A stretch of DNA of 64,000 nucleotides from Bacteroidota bacterium (GTDB lineage Bacteria; Bacteroidota; Bacteroidia; CAILMK01; JACPUW01). Made by a program: the position numbers and the translations under genes. Shown here piece by piece: positions 15,631 to 24,096 of this stretch; the first letter of the stretch is position 1, and each line of letters starts with the position of its first letter. The stretch spans positions 109,945 through 173,944 of the forward strand of contig JACPUW010000007.1 of assembly GCA_016192035.1 (NCBI GenBank). Direction: 5' to 3'. The notes under the pieces were generated by a model, which was not told the origin of the DNA, did no database searches, and saw only the letters and a list, made by a program, of their open reading frames with translations.

Positions 15631-17628
15631 ATGAAAATGACCTTTCGATTCCTTTCCACACCGGGGGTCAAACTGGCCTTGGTGGGTATGTTGGCACTGG
15701 GTGGATGCCGCATGGGCCAAATGCCCATCACCGCCCAAAACGCCGACATGCTCTACCAAAAACAGCACTACCACACCGCCGCAGGCATGTATGCCAAGCT
15801 CATGAAAAAGCAAAAAGACCCTAAAGTGCTGCAGATGTACACCCTAAGGCTGGCCGAAAGCTACCGCCAAATGAATGACTATGCACCTGCGGCGCAGTGG
15901 TATGCCCAGGTGGTGAACCTATACCCCAATGTGCCCGCTTACCGACTTACCTACGCCGACCTGCTCATGAGCATCGGCCAATACCAAACGGCAGTAGAAG
16001 TCATCAAGGCGTATCAAAAAGAAGTACCCGGCAACAAAAAGGCCGCCGAAAAAATCGCCATGTGCCAAAAAGCCCAAGAACTTGATGCATCAAAAGGCAG
16101 GTTTAGCGTGAGGCCCATAGACGCGCTCAATACGGAGTACAATGAATACGCCCCATTTACCGCCAATGGTATTCTGTACTTTACATCTGACAGGGCAGGT
16201 AGCACCGGAGGGCTCAAATACCCCAGGTTGGGCACTTACTACTCTGATGTGTATGTGAGCGATAGATTGGAAAACGGGGCCTATGGACGCAGCAAGGTCA
16301 TGGAAAGCCCCATAAACACCATGTACAACGAAGGTGCGCTGGTGTTTGACGCCGGTGGAAACACCGCAGTGTTTACCCGCTGTGGCCATGATGGCGCCGA
16401 TTCCAGTTGCCAACTCATGGTATCCATACGGCAAGGGGGCAATTGGAGCGAGCCCAAACCGCTGGATGTCAACTGGGGGCAAGGGTATATGCTGGGCCAG
16501 CCAAGCTTGTTGGCCCACGGAAAAGCCTTGGTTTTTTCAAGCAATACGCCCGGTGGTTATGGCGGTCATGATTTATACATGAGCAGGTTACAGGAAAATA
16601 CCTGGAGCAAGCCCGAGAATATGGGCCCCGCCATCAATACGGCCAAAGACGAAATGTTTCCCACCTGGATAGACGAGCATACCCTGTATTTCTCGTCCAA
16701 TGGGCATCCCGGTTTTGGGGCACTTGACCTGTTTGTGAGCTATTACAAGGGCAATAAGTGGCGCAAACCGGTGAACCTGTTGCCTCCCATCAATTCGGGC
16801 GGCGACGATATGACCATGCATTTTGACCCTGCCAGTGAGGGGAGCGCAGGGTACTTTAGCTCCAACCGCCTGGGCCGTGGCGATGACCTTTTTTACTTTG
16901 AGGTACAAACCCCCGAACCCTGTAGGCTCTGCGGTACGGTGTATGACCATAAGACCAAGAAGCCGCTGGCACGTGCCAGCGTGCTGCTGTATGACCGCTT
17001 GGCCGACACGCGGTACTATGTGGAAACCGACGACAAGGGCCAGTATTGCATACAATTGCCTTATGAAAAGGAATATAGGCTCGATGCCTATTTTCAGTAC
17101 TATACCAACAAAAACGAACCTGCCTACCTAAGCACCGTGGGCTTGGCATTTGCCCAAAATTTTAAACAGGATTTTTACCTCACCAAATGGACGGTGGACG
17201 AAGTGAAGATAGAAGGGATACTCTATGACCTGGACAAAGCCGATTTGAGGCCAGAGTCCAAGCTGGTGCTAGATTCACTGGGCCAGTTGCTCCAGTTGCA
17301 CTATTACCTGGTGGTAGAATTGTCATCGCATACCGACTGCCGGGGAACGGCCAGCTACAATGAGGCACTGAGCCAGCGACGGGCCGAAAGCTGCGTAAAC
17401 TATCTAACGGCCATGGGTATAGACCCTGGCCGTTTGGTGGCCAAGGGCTATGGTGAGGGCCGATTGCTCAATGACTGCGCCTGTGAAGATGAACAGGGCC
17501 TTGGGTTGACCTGCCCCGAATCGCTGCACCAAGCCAATAGACGGACTTCTTTCCAGATCATGCGCACCGACTTTGAACCACAAAACGTGCCTGACTTTGG
17601 CCTGCCATGGCCCGGTGGGGATGAATAA
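15631..17628 (+). CDS. PorE-like lipoprotein: TPR, PD40 propeller, carboxypeptidase-regulatory domain, OmpA domain
   Basis: 665 residues. A lipoprotein signal ends at LALGGC (Cys26). Tetratricopeptide-like helices cover about 35-140. PD40/WD40-like propeller blades follow (repeated LYFTSDRAGS, LVFSSNTPGGYGGHDLY, LYFSSNGHPGFGALDLF, GYFSSNRLGRGDDLFYF). A carboxypeptidase-regulatory-like domain starts at about 431, and an OmpA peptidoglycan-binding domain covers about 526-650. This order is that of PorE, which anchors the type IX secretion machine to peptidoglycan. Bacteroidota carry several paralogues, so a direct T9SS role is likely but not certain. Its 3' end is duplicated 1.36 kb downstream. 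Confidence 0.82.
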   Translation: MKMTFRFLSTPGVKLALVGMLALGGCRMGQMPITAQNADMLYQKQHYHTAAGMYAKLMKKQKDPKVLQMYTLRLAESYRQMNDYAPAAQWYAQVVNLYPNVPAYRLTYADLLMSIGQYQTAVEVIKAYQKEVPGNKKAAEKIAMCQKAQELDASKGRFSVRPIDALNTEYNEYAPFTANGILYFTSDRAGSTGGLKYPRLGTYYSDVYVSDRLENGAYGRSKVMESPINTMYNEGALVFDAGGNTAVFTRCGHDGADSSCQLMVSIRQGGNWSEPKPLDVNWGQGYMLGQPSLLAHGKALVFSSNTPGGYGGHDLYMSRLQENTWSKPENMGPAINTAKDEMFPTWIDEHTLYFSSNGHPGFGALDLFVSYYKGNKWRKPVNLLPPINSGGDDMTMHFDPASEGSAGYFSSNRLGRGDDLFYFEVQTPEPCRLCGTVYDHKTKKPLARASVLLYDRLADTRYYVETDDKGQYCIQLPYEKEYRLDAYFQYYTNKNEPAYLSTVGLAFAQNFKQDFYLTKWTVDEVKIEGILYDLDKADLRPESKLVLDSLGQLLQLHYYLVVELSSHTDCRGTASYNEALSQRRAESCVNYLTAMGIDPGRLVAKGYGEGRLLNDCACEDEQGLGLTCPESLHQANRRTSFQIMRTDFEPQNVPDFGLPWPGGDE

Positions 17629-17636
17629 TGCAGGGG
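17583..17636 (+). repeat. 54-bp direct repeat, left copy (end of PorE-like gene)
   Basis: This stretch covers the last 43 coding bases, the stop codon and 8 following bases of the PorE-like gene. An identical 54-bp copy lies at 18943-18996 in the same orientation. Bases just outside differ on both sides, so the match is sharply bounded. The left copy keeps the gene intact. Confidence 0.95.
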
Positions 17637-17660
17637 AAAATGGCCGTTTAGGCTTGGCGG

Positions 17661-17719
17661 TCATTGAAATTGGTAATTCATTGAAATTGGTAATTCATTG
17701 AAATTGGTAATTCATTGAA
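17661..17719 (+). repeat. 17-bp tandem repeat, three and a half copies
   Basis: TCATTGAAATTGGTAAT is repeated three times without change (17661-17711), followed by a partial unit TCATTGAA. It lies just inside the left edge of the 1.36-kb insert. The rest of 17637-17965 shows no convincing gene; a 70-codon frame at 17823 has no family features. Confidence 0.9.
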
Positions 17720-17965
17720 GAACTGAGCATTGAAGAACCATAAAACCTAATGGTTTAGGCTATGCCTTAACTTTTTTTGGCTTTCAACACGCGCTTCATG
17801 GCTCGGCAATCGGCTTAAATCTATGATTTGCAGATGGATGATTAAAACATCAAATCAAACCCTGTTCTTAAACAGGCTTGGTGCTGCGTTTGGAATCGAT
17901 TGCGGGGGCATTGTCATTCTTCCCCCTTTAACACTAATATACACCTACATAAGGGCCATGGTGCT

Positions 17966-17973
17966 TACTTTTG
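17966..17973 (+). promoter_or_regulatory. -7 box TACTTTTG ahead of the 82-residue gene
   Basis: TACTTTTG fits the Bacteroidota -7 consensus and is 27 bp upstream of the ATG at 18001. It suggests the insert carries its own promoter. Confidence 0.45.
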
Positions 17974-18000
17974 CAATCCTTCGCTTAAATTGTCAATTCA

Positions 18001-18249
18001 ATGACTGTAAATATGTTAGAAAAGGAATTTAAATACTTCTTAGACCATAAAAGCGAGCTAATTGCCAAGTATCCCGGTCGGTTCATTGTCATTGTGGGTG
18101 ATAAAGTCATAGGGGCATATGAGTCTGAAATAGAAGCGTACAATGAGGCACTGAAAAGCCATGAGATTGGCACATTTTTAATACAGCTTTGTACACCAGG
18201 CACAGAGAGTTATACCCATACATTTCATTCAAGGGCGGTCTTTAGATGA
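18001..18249 (+). CDS. Small protein paired with retropepsin genes
   Basis: 82 residues, soluble. Features: KEFKYFLDHKSELIAKYPGRFIVIVGDKVIGAYESEIEAYNEAL-type alpha/beta fold, then GTFLIQLCTPGTESYTHTFHSR. I recall genes of this type placed directly upstream of small retroviral-type aspartic protease genes in many bacteria, which is the arrangement here: the stop overlaps the protease start as ATGA (18246-18249). Function is unknown; it might be a substrate or partner of the protease. A second Met (18013) could also start the protein. Confidence 0.7.
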   Translation: MTVNMLEKEFKYFLDHKSELIAKYPGRFIVIVGDKVIGAYESEIEAYNEALKSHEIGTFLIQLCTPGTESYTHTFHSRAVFR

Positions 18250-18817
18250 GCACGGGTTCAAGTGTCTTCCATGCTTTTACTTTGAAAGCAAATGGATTGA
18301 TCCGCGAAATAATTTCTGATGTTGGGGTATCTGTTCCCTTCGTTGCTGCTGAAGTTTTTGTATTGACAAAAATGTTGTAATCCACAGGGTAAAAGGTTTG
18401 TGGGATACCGGTGCAACAGGAAGTTGTGTTACTCATTCAACCGCCAAAGCGTTGGGTTTAATACCCACTGGGAAAGTAATATCGAATCACGCGCAGAGCC
18501 AGTCCACCGTCAGTACATATTTAGTAAACATCTTTCTGCCCAACAATTTGGTAGTATCTAATGTTAGGGTCACGGAGTGTGCAGATACTCCGTCGTTTGG
18601 AGCAATTATTGGAATGGAAGTCATAACCACAGGAGATTTTTGTATTACAAATGTGGGAGGCAAATCAGTGGTTACCTTTAGGATGCCATCAATAAAGACC
18701 ATGGATTTTGTGTAAGAAGCTAATGACACACAAGCCAAGGTATATGGGGGCGTTGGAAGAAATAGTCCTTGCCCATGTGGAAGCGGGAAAAAGTACAAGC
18801 AGTGCCACGGTAAATGA
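18246..18817 (+). pseudogene. Retropepsin-like aspartic protease with SEC-C tail, disrupted
   Basis: The ATG at 18246 begins MSTGSSVFHAFTLKANGLI and stays open to the TAA at 18378. Homology then continues one frame back: IDKNVVIHRVKGLWDTGATGS, containing the active-site DTGA, through FGAIIGMEVITTGDF to a TAA at 18713. The same frame goes on after that stop with [21 protein letters not shown], a textbook SEC-C zinc-binding motif, ending at TGA 18815. So one frameshift (about 18353-18365) and one in-frame stop separate what looks like a single ancestral protein. The catalytic core and zinc tail are otherwise well preserved, so decay would be recent. Sequencing error or recoding could mimic this. 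Confidence 0.65.
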
Positions 18818-18942
18818 TTGTGCCGTTCAGATGTTCGCAGTATTTTCAACTTGGTTATTGTCAATCAATAATTTGGCGTATCGGACACCAAAAGAGAGAT
18901 GTGTTCTTTTGCTTTGCTTTCCGCTACTATGTGCCCCAATGC

Positions 18943-18996
18943 AAACGTGCCTGACTTTGGCCTGCCATGGCCCGGTGGGGATGAATAATGCAGGGG
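18943..18996 (+). repeat. 54-bp direct repeat, right copy
   Basis: Identical over 54 bp to 17583-17636. Here it is an orphan fragment of the PorE-like gene end, including the stop codon. It lies 25 bp from the 3' end of the carbonic anhydrase gene. Confidence 0.95.
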
Positions 18997-19021
18997 CGTG
19001 ATTGTAAGCCCCTGGGGTTGG

Positions 19022-19666
19022 TTATGTCCAGCTATTGGTGTCGAACTTGTAAATGGGATGTATATCCGCTTCACCAGGAACCAGTTGGAGCAAATCGCGG
19101 ATTAGCCCGTCATGTATGTCATACACCCAGCCGTGTATATAGGGGTATTGGCGCTTGTGCCATGATTTCTGCACTATGGAAGTCTTTGCCAGGTCACGGC
19201 ACTGCGTCAGCACGTTGAGCTCTACCAGCCTATCCACCTTCCGATCCATGTGTTCAATGCCCTTCAGCTCGTCTTCGTGCGCTACATACACATGCTGTAT
19301 TTTCCTGATCCACTTGTTTATAAGACCCAAATACACGGGGCTCAGGGCGGCCCTTACGCCGCCGCAGCCATAGTGCCCACATACTATGATGTGTTTTACC
19401 TCCAGGGCCTCTACGGCATACTGCAACACGCTCAGTAAGTTGAGGTCGGTGTCTATAACCAGGTTGGCAATATTGCGGTGTACAAAAATTTCACCCGGGT
19501 CTGTACCGGTTATTTCATTGGCCGGAACCCGGCTATCTGAGCACCCTATCCATAGAAACTCAGGATTTTGCTGCTTTGCCAAGCGCGAAAAAAACGTGAT
19601 ATCCTCTATTCCTTTTTCTTGTGCCCAGGCCTTGTTTTGCAGTAGTAGCTTGTCGTATGATTTCAT
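19022..19666 (-). CDS. can: Beta-class carbonic anhydrase
   Basis: 214 residues. Zinc ligands and active-site pair: Cys42, Asp44 and Arg46 in GCSDSRVPAN, and His98 and Cys101 in GHYGCGG. It interconverts CO2 and bicarbonate in the cytoplasm. The start overlaps the end of the upstream SulP gene by 4 bp (19663-19666), so the two are translationally coupled. This pairing points to bicarbonate rather than sulfate as the SulP substrate. Confidence 0.95.
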   Translation of the reverse strand: MKSYDKLLLQNKAWAQEKGIEDITFFSRLAKQQNPEFLWIGCSDSRVPANEITGTDPGEIFVHRNIANLVIDTDLNLLSVLQYAVEALEVKHIIVCGHYGCGGVRAALSPVYLGLINKWIRKIQHVYVAHEDELKGIEHMDRKVDRLVELNVLTQCRDLAKTSIVQKSWHKRQYPYIHGWVYDIHDGLIRDLLQLVPGEADIHPIYKFDTNSWT

Positions 19667-21204
19667 TGCTTGGAATTGAACAGGTTAAGCCCTTCGGTAT
19701 CTACATGGATCCCCTTGCTCGGTGCCGTGCTGGTGATAAAGTCGTCCAGGGCCTCGCGTATGTCTTGGTCCACAAAACGCGCCCGTTGGGCATTGATCAG
19801 TACATGGCTATTATTTGGTATGGACAGCAAGGTGCGCATGAGAAAAGCCTTGTTCATAAAGAACACGTCCTTGTTTAGTTGCAGCAGGTAGTTGCCCTTG
19901 TGTTCCACAAATGTGATGGCCGACTTGTAGTTGGTTCTCAGCACATAGTAAAAGCCAAAAACCAGCCCTATACCTATACCTACCAATAGGTCGGTAAATA
20001 GAATGGCGAACACGGTGATGACAAAGGGGATAAATTGGTCCAATCCCTTGCCATACATGGATTTGAATATGCTTGGTTTGGCCAGCTTATACCCCACAAA
20101 TAGCAACACGGCGGCCAGGCCGCTCAGGGGAATGAGATTGAGCACGCGGGGTATGGCCACCGCCAACAACAGCAGCAATCCACCATGGGCAATGGCCGAA
20201 AGTTTGGTCTTGGCCCCTGCCGCCACATTGGCACTTGACCGTACAATCACCGCAGTGATGGGCAGGCCTCCTATTAGTCCTGAAACCATGTTGCCTATCC
20301 CTTGCGCACGCAATTCCACACTGGGTGGGGTCACCCTTTTATAGTGATCCAACTTATCAGCCGCTTCTATGCTCAGGAGTGTTTCTATGCTCGCCACCAG
20401 GGCTATGGTCACGGCCGTAATCCAGAACCCCTGGGTGTGTATGGCCGCAAAGGAGGGAAAGGTTATGAGCTTGCCCAAACTGCTGGGCGTGTCGGTTACT
20501 GGTATTTGAACTAAATGATTGTTGTCTAATGAAATGCTTGGGAAATAAGAGATAAAAACCTGATTGAGCACGGTGCCCAATACCACAGCAACCAAGGCCC
20601 CGGGTATGAGGTTGAGTTGCTTATACCGTTTAATAAACTTGCTGTCCCACAGCATGATAATCAACAAACTTAGGCCGCAAATGAGCAATGCACCCATATG
20701 TGGGTGCTCAAGGGCATTGGTTATTTCGGTAAAGGTGTTTTCATGGTCCGGTTGTCTAAAGCTCTCATCGCCTTCAAAATCCTTGTCGTAGCCCAGGCCA
20801 TGTGGTATTTGCTTTAAAATGAGGATAAGGCCTATGGCTGCCAGCATGCCCTTGATGACCGATGAGGGAAAGTAGTAACCTATAACCCCAGCCTTGGCTA
20901 TGCCCAGCGCCAACTGTATGGCCCCGGCCACCACCACGGCAGCTATAAACACATCAAAACTCCCTAAATCGTTAATGGCTGCAAGCACTATAGAGGTAAG
21001 GCCGGCAGCGGGCCCACTCACCGATACATTGGACCCCGATATGCTGCCTATCACCAATCCACCCACTATGCCGGCTATAAGCCCTGATAAGGGCGGTGCC
21101 CCTGATGCTACCGCTATGCCAAGGCAAAGCGGCAATGCCACCAAAAACACCACAAGGGAGGCCGAGAGGTCGGGGATAAGTGTTTTACTGCGTCTTAATG
21201 TCAA
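19663..21204 (-). CDS. SulP/SLC26-family anion transporter, probably bicarbonate
   Basis: 513 residues, 10-12 membrane helices, with the SulP N-terminal segment (LVALPLCLGIAVASGAPPLSGLIAGIVGG) and the conserved SGPAAGLTSIV. The C-terminal cytoplasmic part (LLQLNKDVFFMNKAFLMRTLLSIPNNSHVLINAQRARFVDQDI) is a short STAS-like domain. The start codon is TTG at 21204; no ATG is available nearby in frame. SulP proteins carry sulfate, bicarbonate or other anions. The coupled carbonic anhydrase gene supports bicarbonate uptake or CO2/bicarbonate balance. Confidence 0.88.
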   Translation of the reverse strand: MTLRRSKTLIPDLSASLVVFLVALPLCLGIAVASGAPPLSGLIAGIVGGLVIGSISGSNVSVSGPAAGLTSIVLAAINDLGSFDVFIAAVVVAGAIQLALGIAKAGVIGYYFPSSVIKGMLAAIGLILILKQIPHGLGYDKDFEGDESFRQPDHENTFTEITNALEHPHMGALLICGLSLLIIMLWDSKFIKRYKQLNLIPGALVAVVLGTVLNQVFISYFPSISLDNNHLVQIPVTDTPSSLGKLITFPSFAAIHTQGFWITAVTIALVASIETLLSIEAADKLDHYKRVTPPSVELRAQGIGNMVSGLIGGLPITAVIVRSSANVAAGAKTKLSAIAHGGLLLLLAVAIPRVLNLIPLSGLAAVLLFVGYKLAKPSIFKSMYGKGLDQFIPFVITVFAILFTDLLVGIGIGLVFGFYYVLRTNYKSAITFVEHKGNYLLQLNKDVFFMNKAFLMRTLLSIPNNSHVLINAQRARFVDQDIREALDDFITSTAPSKGIHVDTEGLNLFNSKQ

Positions 21205-21314
21205 TGGATTAGGAGGTTATTTCTGTGTACCGTGGGTTGCAAAGAAATAGAAGGCCGCTCCTTTAGACCCAATCTAAATAGTTAAATAAACCAAAGCGAA
21301 ACCAGTCATCTGGC

Positions 21315-23945
21315 TTATACAAAGCCTGAAACCTCGCGCTCTTCTGCCTCCTTATAGGCCATGATTTGGTTGAGGGCATCGGGCACCACATCGCTGCAAA
21401 TGACTATAAACGAGCCTTTCACCGCTGATTTCATGGCATAGTCTATGGCTTGCCGCTCTTGGGGTATTATGGTGAGCTTCTTTTGGCCATCTACCTTGCC
21501 AATCCCCTGTTTAAGTAGGTCTATGAGTGCTTCCTCGGTGCGCCCGCGCAGGTTCTTGTCTTGCCGTATGATTATTTCGTCAAACATACCCGCCGATATC
21601 TGGCCCAGCTCCATGATGTCCTCGTCCCGGCGGTCGCCCACACCGGCTATGATACCCACCTTGGGGCTGGCGTCCACTTTTGACAAGAATTCACCTATGG
21701 CCCTAAAACCGTGGGGATTGTGCGCATAGTCTATCATCACCTCAAATTCCCTAAACCTGAATAAATTCATGCGCCCCGGTGTTTGTGCCGGCGATGGTAT
21801 GAATGTTTCCAAGGCCAAGCGCATGTCTTCTACCTTAAAACCCTGTATAAAACCCGCCAATATGCAGGGAAGGGTATTCTGTATGTTGAAAACTGCCCTT
21901 CCACCAAAAGTGAGCGGTATGCTGGCCACCTTGTTCACCCGCAGTTTCCAGCTGCCTTTCATTATGGTTACATATCCGTTTTCGGCCACTGCCGCCAGTC
22001 CGTTGTTCTTTATGTGGGCCTCTATACGGGGGTTGTGCTCATCCAGGCTAAATAAGCCTATGTTGCATTTGATGTTTTTCCTCATGTCATACACCAGGTC
22101 ATCATCGGCATTCAGTATGGCATAGCCATGCTCAAACACGCTCTCGGGGAGCACTGCCTTTACCTTGGCCAGGTCTTCCAACGTATTTATTCCCTTGAGC
22201 CCCAAGTGGTCAGCCGCCACATTGGTCACTATGGCTATGTCGCAGTTCTGGAAACCCAAGCCTGATTTCAACATGCCGCCACGTGCGGTTTCCAGCACGG
22301 CAAAGTTCACCGTGGGATCCTTGAGCACAAACTCCGCGCTCCATGGGCCGGTGCAGTCACCGCGCTCCATCATCCGGTTTTGTATATATATGCCATCGGT
22401 GGTGGTATAGCCCACCTTGTACCCCATGGTTTTTACCAAGTGGGCCATGAGCCGGGTGGTTGTGGTTTTGCCATTGGTGCCCGTAACAGCTATGATGGGT
22501 ATGCGCGATTTGCTGCCGGGCGGAAAAAGCATGTCTATCACCGGATCGGCCACGTTGCGGGGCAGGCCGGTGGCCGGCTCCAGGTGCATCCTAAACCCAG
22601 GAGCGGCATTTACCTCCAGCACCGCCCCCCCGTTATCCACCACGGGATCAGATATATTGGGGGTCATTACATCTATGCCGCATATGTCTAGCCCTATGAT
22701 CCGGGCTATCCGCTCGGCCATAAATATGTTGTACGGGTGTACCACATCGGTCACATCTTCTGATGTGCCTCCGGTCGATATGTTGGCCGTGGGTTTCAAT
22801 GGCAACCCTTCTCCTAACGGGAGCACCGAATCCAATGTCAGCCCCTTGTCTTCCAGTATGTTCAAGGTGTAGCTGTCCACCTTTATCTGGGTCAGCACCT
22901 TTTCATGCCCATAGCCCCGCCGGGGGTCATGGTTCACGGCATCTATAAGCTGCCTAATGGTATGGTTCCCATTGCCCACCACCATGGCAGGGGTGCGCCT
23001 TGCTGCTGCCACAAACTTGTAGTCTATCACCAGCAAGCGGTGGTCATAGCCCTTGATAAACCGCTCCACTATCACGCTCCTGCCGTACTCCTTGGCCGCG
23101 TGAAACCCGGTCACGGCTTCCTCCCAGTTGCGTAGGTTGGTAGTGGCCCCTTTGCCATGGTTTCCGTCTAGTGGCTTGGTCACCAGCGGGTAACCCAGCC
23201 TGCCTACCGCCTCTTCCAGGCCCTCCAGGCTGCGCACTATCTGCCCCTTGGGCACCGGTATGCCCATGTTTTCAAGTAGGTTCTTTGTTTCTTCCTTGTC
23301 GCAGGCTATTTCTACCGCCACACTGCTGGTCTTGCCTGTTTGTGTGGCCTGTATGCGCTGCTGGTAAGCACCATACCCCAGTTGCACCAGTGAGTGCCTG
23401 TTGAGCCTTACCCACGGTATACCCCTGGCCACCGCCGCATCCACTATGCTGCCTGTACTGGGCCCTAGCCTATACTCCTCCCGTATCTCCCGCATGTTTT
23501 GTATGTCGCGGTCCAGGTTATAGGATTTCCCTTCCACCAGTGCCCTGGCTATGTCCACCGCCGCCTTGGCAGCGTATTCGCCCACTTTTTCTTCCACATA
23601 GGAAAACACCACGTTGTATTCCCCCTTTTTGCCCGTGCCCCTAGTGCGCCCGAAGCCCGTATCCATCCCGGCAAGACTTTGTATCTCAAGGGCTAAATGT
23701 TCAACCACATGGCCCATCCAGGTACCTTCGTCCACACGTTCAAAAAAACCGCCTGGCTTGCCCACCGAGCACCGGTGGCCATATAGACTGGGGAACATAG
23801 ACTCCAGGCGCGCCCTAAATCCTTCTATCAAATTGGTGGGCCGGTCTTCCAACTCCTCCAGGTCAAGCACCATCCATATGAGTTTATGCCGCCGTATGGA
23901 CCAGTAGTTTGGCCCGCGCATCACACGTAAGTCGCGAATGATCAT
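21315..23945 (-). CDS. cphA: Cyanophycin synthetase
   Basis: 876 residues, the normal CphA1 length. Domains in order: N-terminal cap (about 1-160), ATP-grasp (about 210-475, with TKPLDGNHGKGATTN and EVNAAPGFRMH), and a Mur-ligase-like domain with P-loop GTNGKTTTTR at 489-498 and AHNPHGF near the end. It builds multi-L-arginyl-poly-L-aspartate, a nitrogen store, adding Asp at the ATP-grasp site and Arg at the Mur site. No cyanophycinase gene (cphB) is adjacent in the window, so mobilisation must be encoded elsewhere. Confidence 0.92.
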   Translation of the reverse strand: MIIRDLRVMRGPNYWSIRRHKLIWMVLDLEELEDRPTNLIEGFRARLESMFPSLYGHRCSVGKPGGFFERVDEGTWMGHVVEHLALEIQSLAGMDTGFGRTRGTGKKGEYNVVFSYVEEKVGEYAAKAAVDIARALVEGKSYNLDRDIQNMREIREEYRLGPSTGSIVDAAVARGIPWVRLNRHSLVQLGYGAYQQRIQATQTGKTSSVAVEIACDKEETKNLLENMGIPVPKGQIVRSLEGLEEAVGRLGYPLVTKPLDGNHGKGATTNLRNWEEAVTGFHAAKEYGRSVIVERFIKGYDHRLLVIDYKFVAAARRTPAMVVGNGNHTIRQLIDAVNHDPRRGYGHEKVLTQIKVDSYTLNILEDKGLTLDSVLPLGEGLPLKPTANISTGGTSEDVTDVVHPYNIFMAERIARIIGLDICGIDVMTPNISDPVVDNGGAVLEVNAAPGFRMHLEPATGLPRNVADPVIDMLFPPGSKSRIPIIAVTGTNGKTTTTRLMAHLVKTMGYKVGYTTTDGIYIQNRMMERGDCTGPWSAEFVLKDPTVNFAVLETARGGMLKSGLGFQNCDIAIVTNVAADHLGLKGINTLEDLAKVKAVLPESVFEHGYAILNADDDLVYDMRKNIKCNIGLFSLDEHNPRIEAHIKNNGLAAVAENGYVTIMKGSWKLRVNKVASIPLTFGGRAVFNIQNTLPCILAGFIQGFKVEDMRLALETFIPSPAQTPGRMNLFRFREFEVMIDYAHNPHGFRAIGEFLSKVDASPKVGIIAGVGDRRDEDIMELGQISAGMFDEIIIRQDKNLRGRTEEALIDLLKQGIGKVDGQKKLTIIPQERQAIDYAMKSAVKGSFIVICSDVVPDALNQIMAYKEAEEREVSGFV

Positions 23946-24096
23946 GATTTGCTGTTTATGGGTTTATAGTGTGAGAGTTGTGGAAAGTACATTTTGGTCA
24001 AATACCTAGGTGGTGGAAGCATTTCATCCTTGGCAACAAGTTCGGGCAGAAGGATAGCAAAGCGCAGGTTGTTGGCATTCGCGGTACCCGCTGGGT

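Larger units (their letters stand above)
17637..18996 (+). mobile_element. 1.36-kb insert bounded by 54-bp direct repeats
   Basis: The segment between and including the right repeat appears to be inserted at the 3' end of the PorE-like gene, leaving that gene whole and a duplicate of its end on the far side. Integrases that target gene ends leave this pattern (attL/attR). The insert carries a -7 box, an 82-residue gene and a broken retropepsin gene but no integrase, transposase or terminal inverted repeats. It could be a non-autonomous integrative element, a scar of a larger one, or an illegitimate duplication. The repeats are certain; the mechanism is inference. Confidence 0.5.

Noticed and set aside
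17823..18032. 69-codon frame overlapping the 82-residue gene
   Set aside because: Overlaps a better gene in another frame and has no recognisable features.
18351..18365. Programmed -1 frameshift site in the retropepsin gene
   Set aside because: No standard slippery heptamer is in the zero frame, and a second in-frame stop lies further on, so decay or error is more likely.
17583..18996. Ordinary insertion-sequence target duplication
   Set aside because: 54 bp is far longer than usual target duplications, and no transposase or terminal inverted repeats are present.
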